A stretch of 64,000 bases of DNA from Porticoccus sp041395745 (GTDB taxonomy: Bacteria > Pseudomonadota > Gammaproteobacteria > Pseudomonadales > Porticoccaceae), in assembly GCA_041395745.1 (NCBI GenBank), contig JAWKZV010000003.1, positions 1 to 64,000 on the forward strand. The letters are read 5' to 3'. Positions within the stretch are counted from its first letter, which is position 1. Every line of letters begins with the position of its first letter. The notes under the pieces were generated by a model that saw nothing but the letters and a program-made list of their open reading frames with translations, had not been told where the DNA came from and did not search any database. Below, in pieces: positions 1 to 8,368 of the stretch. The position numbers and the translations under genes were made by a program.

Positions 1-1
1 C

Positions 2-2320
2 ATCCTCAAGTTGAATCCACAACTCATTAACCTGGCAGCAGCACCGGACCTGATCGTCCGATATGTATACCCACGCCGGGGCAATGAGGCTGTCATCGGC
101 CTTGATTACCGCACGACTCCGGATCAGCTGCCTGCGGTCATGCATGCCATCGAGTCCAATGAGCCGATTATCGCGGGCCCTGTCGACCTCGTTCAGGGAA
201 ATCACGCTTTCATAGGCAGAGCACCAGTCTCTCTGATTGACGATAATGGTGCACAACGCAACTGGGGTGTAGTTTCAGCGCCCATTGATGTCGCCTCGGT
301 ATACCGCGAGGCTGGCTTGCTTGATCCCGAATTGGGCCTGAAAGTTGCCATTCGCGGAAAGGATGGCTCCGGCTCTAGTGGGGAAACTTTCTACGGTCGC
401 CAGGATATCTTCAATGATCCCCGGGGCGTAACCCAAACTGTCAGCTTTGGTGGGGGCACCTGGCAAATAGCCGCCATCGACGCCATGCCCGAAAGTGCAG
501 TGTCACCGAGGCTGATGCTGATACGGGGGACTGCCGGCATCTTTGCGTTGCTTCTTCTGTTGCTGCTCACGACACAAAGACGCAACCAGGAGAGCCAAAG
601 GCATTACCAGTCCATTCTGCGAAGACATGCGGAATTCCTGCGTGAAGTGGAAACAGTTGCCAAGGTCGGTGGATGGCGAATGGATCAGGCCGAAGTAATC
701 AGCGAAATCTCCGAACAAGCCCGCAGCATGTTGAATCTCGGTCCATCGATAAAAGACATCAACATTGATACCTTCGCCAAACGGCTGGTTACTGACAATG
801 GCCAGGATGTCGCCCAGATACTCCGCGAGGCTTTGCACGCCGGCAAGGGAGTCGACCTTGAGGTAAAACTGAAAGATGACAGGGGCTGGTTCCGCCTGAT
901 TGGCGATCCACTTCGCGACGGTCAAGGCTCGTGGGAAATCGTCGGTGCCATCCAGGACATAACCGAGAAAAAAATCGCCGATGCCAAAATCGAACGGCAG
1001 GCCAACTACGACAACCTGACCGACCTGCCCAACCGGGCCCTGTTCCGGGACAGACTGGAAACGGCCATGTCGCTGGCGTTGCGCACCCGCAGCTCCATTG
1101 CACTGCTGTTTGTCGACCTGGATAATTTCAAGTCCATCAATGACAACTATGGCCACAAGGAAGGAGATCTGGTACTGCAGGAAACGGCCCGCAGGATTCG
1201 TTCCTGCGTCAGGCTATCAGATACCGTCGGCCGTCACAGCGGAGATGAATTCACCATCATCCTGCACAATGTAGACAGTGATTCGGCAGCCGACAAAATA
1301 GCTGCCAAGCTGGTTCACGAACTGGGCCGGCCGTTTCAGATCGGCGGTGCAGAAGTCTATTGTGGTGCCAGTGTCGGCATAGCTTTCTACCCTGGGGATG
1401 CCGACAGCGCAGACAGCCTTATCGTTAACGCCGACCAGGCCATGTATGAAGTCAAGAAAAGTGGTCGCAACGGCTGGTATTTTTACACAGAGGAAATGCA
1501 GCGGCGCTCTGAACACCGCCATCACCTCTACAACGACCTGGTCGCGGCAATTCGCGATGACGAGCTGTCCGTCCACCTGCAACCCATCGTTTCCACTAAA
1601 GATGGCCGCACCGTGGCTTGCGAAGCCCTGGCCCGCTGGAAAAGAGCGGACGGCAGCTGGCTGCCTCCCACCAAGTTTATTCCTCTCGCGGAAGAAACAG
1701 GCCTAGTCAACCAAATCGATTATCTGGTCATGACAAAAGCAACAAATGCCCTTCGCCAAATTAACGAAGGGCGCGAACAACTGATTTCTCTTTCACTCAA
1801 CGTATCGCCACGGCTTTTCCACACTAAAGACCAGGCACTCGATCACTGGATGCAACTGGTAAGTGATGCGCGGAAAGATGTTCCGATTTCCATTGAAATT
1901 ACCGAACGGCTGTTGATCGAAGAATCACAACGGACGACGGACGCCCTTTATCGACTGGCAGAAATGGGTGTCGGTATTTCCATCGACGACTTCGGTACCG
2001 GTTACTCATCGCTCGGGTACCTGACCCGCTTTCCGGTAACAGGGCTCAAGATCGACCGTTCCTTTGTCGATGGCATTGGCATCAACCCAACTGCCGAGAC
2101 CGTGATCGAAACCATCCTGGCCATGGCCAACAAACTCCGGATAAACGTTGTTGCCGAAGGCGTCGAAACCGGAGAGCAACTCACGTATCTGACGCAGCGT
2201 CAATGCGATCAGGTGCAGGGTTACTATCTTGGTCGTCCCGTACCTGTTGAGGAATTCTCCACACGGATACAGCAGGAAAATTTAGCCCGGCAGCTGTTGA
2301 ACAGGGAAGTCGAAATATGA
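2..2320 (+). CDS. Membrane CHASE-PAS-GGDEF-EAL c-di-GMP protein (5' end outside window)
   Basis: The frame is open to the left window edge, so the true start lies upstream; the first possible internal start is a TTG at 11. Counting from that TTG, residues ~1-165 look like the end of a periplasmic CHASE sensor and ~170-187 form a membrane helix (run of leucines). A PAS-like region follows (~205-320, ending AIQDITEKK), then a GGDEF domain (~330-490) and an EAL domain (~505-755). The diguanylate cyclase signature reads SGDEF (410-414), with an RLSD inhibitory site five residues before it. The EAL domain keeps EAL (538-540), DDFGTGYSSL and EGVE, so phosphodiesterase activity is plausible. It likely tunes c-di-GMP at the inner membrane in response to an unknown ligand; cyclase activity is uncertain because of the variant motif. 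Confidence 0.9.
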   Translation: MLKLNPQLINLAAAPDLIVRYVYPRRGNEAVIGLDYRTTPDQLPAVMHAIESNEPIIAGPVDLVQGNHAFIGRAPVSLIDDNGAQRNWGVVSAPIDVASVYREAGLLDPELGLKVAIRGKDGSGSSGETFYGRQDIFNDPRGVTQTVSFGGGTWQIAAIDAMPESAVSPRLMLIRGTAGIFALLLLLLLTTQRRNQESQRHYQSILRRHAEFLREVETVAKVGGWRMDQAEVISEISEQARSMLNLGPSIKDINIDTFAKRLVTDNGQDVAQILREALHAGKGVDLEVKLKDDRGWFRLIGDPLRDGQGSWEIVGAIQDITEKKIADAKIERQANYDNLTDLPNRALFRDRLETAMSLALRTRSSIALLFVDLDNFKSINDNYGHKEGDLVLQETARRIRSCVRLSDTVGRHSGDEFTIILHNVDSDSAADKIAAKLVHELGRPFQIGGAEVYCGASVGIAFYPGDADSADSLIVNADQAMYEVKKSGRNGWYFYTEEMQRRSEHRHHLYNDLVAAIRDDELSVHLQPIVSTKDGRTVACEALARWKRADGSWLPPTKFIPLAEETGLVNQIDYLVMTKATNALRQINEGREQLISLSLNVSPRLFHTKDQALDHWMQLVSDARKDVPISIEITERLLIEESQRTTDALYRLAEMGVGISIDDFGTGYSSLGYLTRFPVTGLKIDRSFVDGIGINPTAETVIETILAMANKLRINVVAEGVETGEQLTYLTQRQCDQVQGYYLGRPVPVEEFSTRIQQENLARQLLNREVEI

Positions 2321-2403
2321 TCTACCCCTTACCCAAGCCCAACAACCAGTTCAGTCCCAGCCTGGATGAAGCAGGCCACACGGCTCTAACCTTTTATGTC
2401 TAG
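2317..2403 (+). CDS. Possible 28-residue ORF coupled to the GGDEF-EAL gene
   Basis: The ATG overlaps the stop codon of the GGDEF-EAL gene (ATGA arrangement). It has a purine-rich AGGGAAG about 8 bases upstream, which is a reasonable ribosome binding site. The reading frame gives MIYPLPKPNNQFSPS and ends in TFYV before TAG at 2401. No family is recognised. It could be a real small protein, the stub of a truncated downstream gene, or chance. Confidence 0.2.
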   Translation: MIYPLPKPNNQFSPSLDEAGHTALTFYV

Positions 2404-2675
2404 CCATCACAGGTAGCCCGCATCCATCTTATTAGAAGGCTACGAGTGTCAGTTTTGCCGTCCGCTAGCGCACGCAAAGCTGTCAGCAAAGACTTAATAG
2501 CAATACAAGTACCCATGACTAAACTGCCAGTGGGCCTGGTACTCGCCAGAATGCCTTCCGGTCCACAGTCCCGAGAGACACACAGACAGTGAGTCTGGGT
2601 CAGCACATGGGTGGCATCATAGGGGTTGTAGCCGATGTCGTAGGCAGCAACGGGTTGAGCAATTCGGGGAAAATG
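2404..2675. other. Intergenic stretch with no assignable gene
   Basis: About 270 bases between the GGDEF-EAL gene and the convergent SulP gene. The minus strand is open from about 2681 to 2400 and reads plausibly protein-like (for example AAYDIGYNPYDATHVLTQ). It has only a GTG start at 2606, no clear ribosome binding site and no family I recognise. It may be a gene remnant. Confidence 0.35.
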
Positions 2676-2697
2676 CCCCGCTCAGCGGGGTATTTTT
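2676..2697. terminator. Bidirectional intrinsic terminator
   Basis: A CCCCGCT/AGCGGGG stem with a one-base loop (2676-2690) is followed by TATTTTTT on the plus strand. The stem is preceded by AAAA, which gives a short U tract on the minus strand. It sits directly beyond the SulP stop codon and can serve both converging genes. Confidence 0.75.
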
Positions 2698-4445
2698 TAT
2701 TGTGCTAGACCAGAGTCCTTCATCATCTGTCCCGCAGATGCCAAGGCCTCGGATAGCGAAGGGAAAACCCGGCAACTGACCCCGTCTGGCCTGAAGCCAG
2801 CTTTACTGAGTGTCTTCATAGGCTGGAACTGAAGATCGGCCAGATACACTGTGGTACCAGCCCGGCGACAGGATTCGATGAACTTATAGAGTTCCGAGAC
2901 GCCACCGGAATCCAGGATAGAGACACCATCCAGGTAAAGCACCACACCATCCCGATCCAGACATTGTTGTGCCAGCTCCCCAAACAGGCGTTCGGCGGCA
3001 GCGAAAAACAGCGGCCCATTGATTTTCAGTACCGACCAGCGCTCTGGCAGCTCTACATCAACAATTTTCCGGTTACCGGAAATATCGCTGACACGGGTCA
3101 TCTCTGCAATTTCTTTCATAAACAACAGTGATGCCAGAACGATGCCGGTACTGATGGCTATCACCATGTCAAACAGCACCGTGAGGGAGAAGCACACCAA
3201 AAATACAGAAATGTCGCTGCGGGGAGCAGTCTTGAGTAGCTGCAGGATCCGAGGTGCCTCGCTCATCTTCCAGGCCACCACCAATAACAGTGCCGCCATG
3301 CTGGCCATCGGCAACTGGGCCAATAACGGGGAGAGGAACAACAGTGCCAACAGCACGACAAACGCATGCACCATCGCTGCAATGGGTGTTTTGGCCCCCG
3401 CCCTCAGATTGGCTGCCGAGCGAGCTATAGCAGCAGTTGCCGTAATCCCGCCGAGGAACGGAGTCACAATATTACCGATACCCTGCCCCAACAATTCGCT
3501 GTTGGCACTGTGCTTGGTACCGGTGGCACGGTCCAGAACCACGGCGCAGAGGAGCGACTCAATGGCACCCAGCATAGCTATGGCAAAAGCTGCTGTGAGC
3601 AAATCCTGGGCTGTATTCCAGTTAAACTGCAATGGACTCTCCCCCGGCTGGGAGCGCAGCCATGGCCACTGCATATCCGGCAAAACCGAAGGGATGCCAT
3701 AACCAACCAGGCCATCGGGAAGAGTGAAACTGAAGGTCGAGCCAATGGTGGCAATTCCTGCACCCTGCTGATTCAGCTGCCAGGCAGCCAGGACGCCGAC
3801 AACAACTGCTGGCAGGTGCGCCGGAATCGGTGTTTTTAGCTTTGGCCACAGCAACATGACTGACAAGGTCAGCAGGCCAACCAGCGCGGTCAACAGTGAC
3901 AATCCCGGTGCGGCAGCGACCAGCACCACTACCTTGTCGGTAAAATGTGCCGGCATGGCACCGGTCTGAAGCCCTAGAAAATCCTTTAACTGCAGCACGG
4001 CGATCACTACCGCTATTCCGCCGGTAAATCCGAGAGTGACGGATTCCGGGATGTATTCGATATAGCGCCCCAATCGCAGCAGCGCCATCACAACCAGGAT
4101 CACACCGGCCATGACGGTGGCCACCAGCAGCCCCGCCAGCCCATATTGCTGAACGACGGGATAGAGAATGACGACAAACGCAGCTGTCGGGCCGGACACA
4201 CTGAAGCGTGAACCGCCGGTCAGGGGAATCAGGAAGCCGGCGACAATCGCCGTGTACAGGCCATACTGCGGAGCCACACCACTAGCGATGGCCAGGGCCA
4301 TTGCCAGGGGAATTGCAATAATGCCAACAGTAACGCCGGCCAGAACATCACTGACAAGACTTTTACGGTTATAGCTGGATGCCGATAACGCCTCGCGAAT
4401 GCCGTGTCCGACCTTAAGAGAAAAAAGATGCGCCCGATGAGCCAT
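2697..4445 (-). CDS. SulP-family inorganic anion transporter with STAS domain
   Basis: Inner-membrane SLC26/SulP permease; substrates in this family include sulfate, bicarbonate and other anions, and the substrate here cannot be told. About 582 residues: a long hydrophobic transport domain with the family motif SVSGPTAAFVV near residue 85, then a C-terminal STAS domain (~470-575) containing DGVSILDSGGV, the typical STAS phosphorylation-site loop. I place the start at ATG 4445 (MAHRAHLF) with GGA upstream; a TTG start at 4469 would add eight residues. It diverges from the ribbon-helix-helix gene at 4594, and the shared intergenic region carries a strong palindrome that may be an operator. A terminator follows the stop codon. 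Confidence 0.92.
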   Translation of the reverse strand: MAHRAHLFSLKVGHGIREALSASSYNRKSLVSDVLAGVTVGIIAIPLAMALAIASGVAPQYGLYTAIVAGFLIPLTGGSRFSVSGPTAAFVVILYPVVQQYGLAGLLVATVMAGVILVVMALLRLGRYIEYIPESVTLGFTGGIAVVIAVLQLKDFLGLQTGAMPAHFTDKVVVLVAAAPGLSLLTALVGLLTLSVMLLWPKLKTPIPAHLPAVVVGVLAAWQLNQQGAGIATIGSTFSFTLPDGLVGYGIPSVLPDMQWPWLRSQPGESPLQFNWNTAQDLLTAAFAIAMLGAIESLLCAVVLDRATGTKHSANSELLGQGIGNIVTPFLGGITATAAIARSAANLRAGAKTPIAAMVHAFVVLLALLFLSPLLAQLPMASMAALLLVVAWKMSEAPRILQLLKTAPRSDISVFLVCFSLTVLFDMVIAISTGIVLASLLFMKEIAEMTRVSDISGNRKIVDVELPERWSVLKINGPLFFAAAERLFGELAQQCLDRDGVVLYLDGVSILDSGGVSELYKFIESCRRAGTTVYLADLQFQPMKTLSKAGFRPDGVSCRVFPSLSEALASAGQMMKDSGLAQ

Positions 4446-4522
4446 CAAAGATGTCCGTATGGAGTACAATTAGGTGTTGAGATTACGTCAAAGACAAATT
4501 AGCATCTCATCCAACAATAATT

Positions 4523-4545
4523 CAATGTTAATTTGATTAACATTG
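4523..4545. promoter_or_regulatory. Perfect palindrome, candidate operator
   Basis: CAATGTTAAT and ATTAACATTG form 10-bp perfect arms around a TTG spacer in the AT-rich region between the divergent SulP and RHH genes. The dyad lies 49 bases before the RHH start and 78 before the SulP start. It could bind a dimeric repressor, possibly the RHH protein itself; the binding protein is inferred. Confidence 0.5.
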
Positions 4546-4593
4546 GTGTTTAATAAGAGATGTATAAAATAACGAGAATGGTGGATAGCACCT

Positions 4594-4791
4594 ATGGAAA
4601 ACCGCACAGCCAGACTGACTCTGCTGATTGACCCAAAGAAGAAAGCGCTCTTCGAGAAACTTTGCTCTGACGAAGATGTTACTCCATCTCAAAAGGTTCG
4701 TCAGCTAATCCGCGAATACATCGAACAGAATGTCGGCCCCAACTGGCGGGAAGAAGTGTTCGGAAACGAAGAAGAAGAGGAGCAGCCCTGA
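4594..4791 (+). CDS. Small ribbon-helix-helix-like protein
   Basis: 65 residues. The N-terminal part RTARLTLLIDPKKKALFEKL resembles the strand plus first helix of CopG/Arc-type ribbon-helix-helix DNA-binding proteins. It is followed by TPSQKVRQLIREYIEQ, the second helix, and then an acidic tail (GNEEEEEQP). Such proteins bind operators as dimers and are often antitoxins or autoregulators. No toxin gene lies next to it: the next gene is convergent. The palindrome at 4523-4545 just upstream would suit autoregulation and perhaps control of the divergent SulP gene. Function in detail is unknown. Confidence 0.7.
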   Translation: MENRTARLTLLIDPKKKALFEKLCSDEDVTPSQKVRQLIREYIEQNVGPNWREEVFGNEEEEEQP

Positions 4792-4824
4792 TTCCTACTC
4801 CAGGCTGCCCAGAAATTACGAAAG

Positions 4825-5136
4825 TCAGTCAATCTGTTCAGTAAACGGGGTACCGGTCAGCTCCAGCACAATTTCCTTTTTGCAGGTCACAATGGTGATC
4901 TGGTTTTCATTGCTCCAGTCGATGGTAACCAGGTCATCCATCAGCTCATCATCCAGGGCGTCCGCCTGATTGCTTTCTGAATAACTAACAATTTCCGGGA
5001 AGACCATCCGCAGAGAAGGTTCCTCATCGGAAGGGTCCTCCAGACACTCGATGAAAAGCAGTCGTACATCTACGTCGTAAACCAGGTTGTAGATGTAGGG
5101 TGAGCAGTTCCCGATCAGTTCAGCAAACAGTGACAT
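4825..5136 (-). CDS. Hypothetical acidic cytoplasmic protein
   Basis: About 103 residues from ATG 5136 (MSLFAELIGN), chosen because GGATT lies about six bases upstream. A GTG at 5160 or ATG at 5154 would add up to eight residues. The protein is acidic, has no signal peptide or membrane helix, and contains VDVRLLFIECLEDPSDEE near the front. No family is recognised. It converges with the RHH gene and lies upstream-facing toward cls, separated from it by 34 bases of non-coding DNA, so it is probably its own unit. Confidence 0.6.
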   Translation of the reverse strand: MSLFAELIGNCSPYIYNLVYDVDVRLLFIECLEDPSDEEPSLRMVFPEIVSYSESNQADALDDELMDDLVTIDWSNENQITIVTCKKEIVLELTGTPFTEQID

Positions 5137-5194
5137 AGTGAATCCAGGCTCCATTGGCACAGCAGCTATCGTACCCTATCTAGTGTAGGCACGC

Positions 5195-6670
5195 TCACTG
5201 AATTGGTGAAAACAATTGAGCCAGCTTTACTACCGCACGAAACAGCAGGTTGCGCTGTTCAAGCTGTTCCCCGGAAATCGATTCACAGCAGCGAAAATCT
5301 GCTTCCAGCATCTGTTCCACCTGGCTGGCAAAGAAACGGTCACGAACCATGACGGTAATTTCAAAATTAAGCTGAAACGAACGGTTGTCAAAATTTGCAG
5401 TGCCAACATAGGCCCTGTCGTCATCCACCAGCACAACTTTTTGGTGCAGAAAACCCTCGCGGTATTGAAATGCCCTGATGCCACTGTGTTGCAGCCCCAT
5501 CAATACCCCATAGGAGGAAAGCTGCACTGCTCGGTTGTCTGTGATGCCAGGCAACATCAGGCGCACCTCGACTCCGCGTAATACCGCCAGCTTCAATGCC
5601 TTGCTGATGGAATCGTCCGGCACGAAATAGGGACTGACAATCCACAGCCTCCTGGTCGCACTATTGATAGCGTGCAGGAACATCAACTGGCAGGATTCCA
5701 CCAGGTCCGCGGGTCCTGTGGGCAATATCAACACCCGCTGATCATTATCCACAGAGGCAGGACGCCAATTCATTTCCGGGACTGTCCCGGTAGACCAGTG
5801 CCAATCCTCAAGAAAAGACAACTGCGCCCCCTGCACTGCCGGGCCGACCAGTTTCACGTGGGTATCCCGCCAGGGGCTCAGACGATGATGGCGGTTGAAA
5901 TACTCGTCGCCGACATTGGCACCACCTATGAAGGCCTCGCGCCCATCCACCACCACAATCTTGCGGTGGTTGCGAAAGTTGACCTGGAAACGCCGGCGGC
6001 GGAACCACCGCCAGGTGCGGAATGACTCCACATGAATGCCAGCTCGTCTGCATTGCCGTAAATAGCGGCGGGTCAGGCTGAAACTTCCTATGGCATCGTA
6101 GAGCAGGTATACCCGCACCCCCTGGCGCGTTTTTTTTGCCAGTCTGCTCAGCAACTCTCGACCCAGTCGGTCATCACGAATGATATAAAACTGCACAAGA
6201 ATATAGTTTTCGGCCTTCTCAATGGCATCGAATATCTCATGAAAAATTCTTTCGCCATTGATCAGTAACTCTACCCGATTGCCCCGCGTGAAGGGCATCA
6301 GAGCCAGCTGTTCCAGCAGCTGCACGCCAGCTGGAGTTTCCCCCGGCAGGCTGAAATCCCGGTCCATCTCGGCCAGCAGGCGCTGAGCGATTTGCTGGAT
6401 TTCCAGGTCACCCTTGCGACGGGCCTCCACATAACCGTAAAAGCGCCGCTGTCCGAACAATAGGTAGATAGGGACTACCAGTGGAGGCAAAAACACTAGG
6501 CCAAGTGACCAGGCGATGGCTCCCTGGGAAGTTCGTGATTTAAAAATGGATTCGAGGGCAAAAAAGACCCCGATGATCTCCATCAAGACATAGATCAGCA
6601 CCCAGAAGGGGCCCAGCAGCTGCCATCCCTCGGCTAGATACTGCACCAGCAACGTGGCCAGGTGACTCAC
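5195..6670 (-). CDS. cls: Cardiolipin synthase (phospholipase D family)
   Basis: Condenses phosphatidylglycerol into cardiolipin at the inner membrane. 491 residues, the usual bacterial Cls length: two N-terminal membrane helices (~18-40 and ~50-72), then two PLD domains. The first HKD motif is H235-x-K237-x4-D242 in NHRKIVVVD; the second is HQKVVLVD near residue 410, followed by GTANFDNRS. The start at 6670 lies three bases after the stop codon of the ion-channel gene, so the two are very likely cotranscribed. The paralog type (ClsA-like) is suggested by the two transmembrane helices. Confidence 0.93.
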   Translation of the reverse strand: MSHLATLLVQYLAEGWQLLGPFWVLIYVLMEIIGVFFALESIFKSRTSQGAIAWSLGLVFLPPLVVPIYLLFGQRRFYGYVEARRKGDLEIQQIAQRLLAEMDRDFSLPGETPAGVQLLEQLALMPFTRGNRVELLINGERIFHEIFDAIEKAENYILVQFYIIRDDRLGRELLSRLAKKTRQGVRVYLLYDAIGSFSLTRRYLRQCRRAGIHVESFRTWRWFRRRRFQVNFRNHRKIVVVDGREAFIGGANVGDEYFNRHHRLSPWRDTHVKLVGPAVQGAQLSFLEDWHWSTGTVPEMNWRPASVDNDQRVLILPTGPADLVESCQLMFLHAINSATRRLWIVSPYFVPDDSISKALKLAVLRGVEVRLMLPGITDNRAVQLSSYGVLMGLQHSGIRAFQYREGFLHQKVVLVDDDRAYVGTANFDNRSFQLNFEITVMVRDRFFASQVEQMLEADFRCCESISGEQLEQRNLLFRAVVKLAQLFSPIQ

Positions 6671-6673
6671 TGA

Positions 6674-7522
6674 TCAGTTTTCCTGTTTGCGTAGTTGTCG
6701 TTCTTCCAGACCGCCCAGATAGGCGCCACACCACTTACAGTGCACTGCATCCCTGTCGTGCCCGGCCTTGACACAGTTGGGACAGGGGTAAAGGGACTTC
6801 TCACGCTGTATCTCACTGGCCAGTTCTGCAGTGATGATGCCGGTGGGAATGGCGATGATGGAGTAGCCAGTGAGCATAGCCAGGGTGGAAATAAACTGGC
6901 CGACAACGGTGTGGGGAGTAATGTCCCCATACCCCACCGTGGTAATGGTCACAATAGTCCAATAGATACTGATGGGAATACTGCTGAAACCATTGTCGGG
7001 GCCTTCAACCACATACATCAGGCAACCAAACAGGGTGCTCAAAACCAATACCGCAAAAAAGAATACAGAGATCTTGCGCCTTGCCTGGTACAGAGAGCGA
7101 ATCAGCACGTCCGCCTCTGACAGGTAACGTACCAGTTTCAGCACCCGGAAAATCCGCAATACCCTCACCAGACGTATGATCATCAGGTAGTGGGCTCCGG
7201 TGACTACCAGCGCCAGGTAGGAAGGGATAATGGAAATCAAGTCAATGATGCCGTAGAAGCTGAACAGATACCTGCGCCGGTTTGGAGAACAGAAAATCCG
7301 TAGGGCGTACTCGATGGTGAATATCCCGGTGAAAACCCATTCCACAGCAAAGAAAGTAGTGGCGTAGCGACTGCTTAAGGCATCTACCGTATTAAGAATC
7401 ACAGCCAGTACGCTGATCAGGATCGCATATATCAAGAAAATATCGAAGCGCTGCCCCGCTGGGGTATCAGTGCCGAAAATGATCCGGTAAAGCTCTTGAC
7501 GCAAATACTGGTACTTCATCAT
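6674..7522 (-). CDS. Voltage-gated-type potassium channel with C-terminal zinc ribbon
   Basis: 282 residues with six hydrophobic segments. An S4-like arginine array (RLVRVLRIFRVLKLVRYL) and the K+ selectivity filter TTVGYGD between the last two segments identify a Kv-like channel subunit. After the pore the chain ends in a small Cys-rich module: CPNC, then CKWC about 12 residues later, a likely zinc ribbon at ~245-266. This is a cytoplasmic tail less often described in bacterial channels. Cls follows three bases downstream, so channel and cardiolipin synthase share a transcript. Physiological role (turgor, membrane potential) is inference. Confidence 0.88.
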   Translation of the reverse strand: MMKYQYLRQELYRIIFGTDTPAGQRFDIFLIYAILISVLAVILNTVDALSSRYATTFFAVEWVFTGIFTIEYALRIFCSPNRRRYLFSFYGIIDLISIIPSYLALVVTGAHYLMIIRLVRVLRIFRVLKLVRYLSEADVLIRSLYQARRKISVFFFAVLVLSTLFGCLMYVVEGPDNGFSSIPISIYWTIVTITTVGYGDITPHTVVGQFISTLAMLTGYSIIAIPTGIITAELASEIQREKSLYPCPNCVKAGHDRDAVHCKWCGAYLGGLEERQLRKQEN

Positions 7523-7680
7523 CTGGCCATCCGTCCTTATTTGTTGTTATCGAATTATAAGATGGTCGGCGGTAAAGATCAGACAATGCTAAAGCTTGTG
7601 CCGCTGCTTGGGTAGTCAAAGTAACTCACAGCACTGATAGGGAGAAAACTGATAATGGGCCGACAGGAATTGCAGGCAAT

Positions 7681-7708
7681 AAAAAAGCCCCTCAAGAGGG
7701 GCTTTTTT
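7681..7708 (-). terminator. Terminator of the tRNAAsp/tRNAVal unit
   Basis: AAAAAAGCCCCTC and GAGGGGCTTTTTT form a near-continuous 13-bp stem with an AA loop, ending in a T run on the minus strand just downstream of tRNAAsp. Confidence 0.85.
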
Positions 7709-7714
7709 AAATAG

Positions 7715-7791
7715 TGGCGGACCGGACGGGACTCGAACCCGCGACCTCCGGCGTGACAGGCCGGCATTCTAACCAGCTGAACTACCGGTCC
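7715..7791 (-). tRNA. tRNA-Asp (GTC)
   Basis: 77 bases including encoded CCA. Acceptor GGACCGG/CCGGTCC with G discriminator, TAGTTCAG D arm, anticodon loop CTGTCAC giving GTC, and TTCGAGT T loop. Cotranscribed with tRNAVal upstream. Confidence 0.97.
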
Positions 7792-7811
7792 GCGAAACCT
7801 TTCAAATAAAT

Positions 7812-7887
7812 TGGTGGGTGGTACAGGGGTCGAACCTGTGACCTACGGCTTGTAAGGCCGTCGCTCTCCCAACTGAGCTAACCACCC
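7812..7887 (-). tRNA. tRNA-Val (TAC)
   Basis: 76 bases including encoded CCA. Acceptor GGGTGGT/ACCACCC, TAGCTCAG D arm, anticodon loop CTTACAA giving TAC, and TTCGACC T loop. First gene of a two-tRNA transcript with tRNAAsp, 20 bases apart. Confidence 0.97.
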
Positions 7888-7903
7888 CTCGAAAGAGATG
7901 CGC

Positions 7904-7931
7904 ATTCTACCCAATTATTAGGCGGTGTCAA
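7904..7931 (-). promoter_or_regulatory. Promoter of the tRNAVal-tRNAAsp unit
   Basis: Minus-strand TTGACA (7926-7931), 16-base spacer and TAGAAT (7904-7909), followed by a GC-containing GCGCATC discriminator. This is a near-consensus sigma70 promoter 16 bases before the tRNA. Confidence 0.75.
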
Positions 7932-8011
7932 ACATTTCAAGCAGCGATTTGCTATACAGTCCATTAGAGGCAAATTAACATAGGCGCCCCCACAGTTTGA
8001 CCGGAATCACC

Positions 8012-8368
8012 ATGGACATTTTCAAGGAATTTACCTTCGAAGCAGCCCACCTGTTACCCAACGTACCAGCAGGGCACAAATGCGGGCGATTGCATGGCCA
8101 TTCCTACCATGTTCGTCTCTACCTGAGCGGCAATGTAGGTGAAACGAGCGGCTGGGTCATGGATTTTGGCGAGCTGAAAGAATATTTCAAACCGATTTAC
8201 GATCGGCTCGACCACCGCTACCTGAATGAGGTGAAAGGCCTGGAGAATCCCACCAGTGAAAACATCGCCCGCTGGATATGGCGAGAACTGAAACCCTCTC
8301 TGCCGCTGTTGAGTCAGGTGGAAATTCGCGAAACCTGCACTTCCGGCTGTATCTATCGGGGCGACTGA
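8012..8368 (+). CDS. queD: 6-carboxytetrahydropterin synthase QueD
   Basis: Converts 7,8-dihydroneopterin triphosphate to 6-carboxytetrahydropterin, an early step of queuosine (tRNA) biosynthesis, in the cytoplasm. 118 residues, close to E. coli QueD (121). The zinc-binding histidines lie in FEAAH and LHGHSY, with the catalytic Cys in KCGRLHGHS. The start is ATG 8012 with GGA seven bases upstream; a TTG at 7997 is in frame but unlikely. The stop overlaps the start of thpR (TGATG), so the two are translationally coupled. Confidence 0.93.
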   Translation: MDIFKEFTFEAAHLLPNVPAGHKCGRLHGHSYHVRLYLSGNVGETSGWVMDFGELKEYFKPIYDRLDHRYLNEVKGLENPTSENIARWIWRELKPSLPLLSQVEIRETCTSGCIYRGD

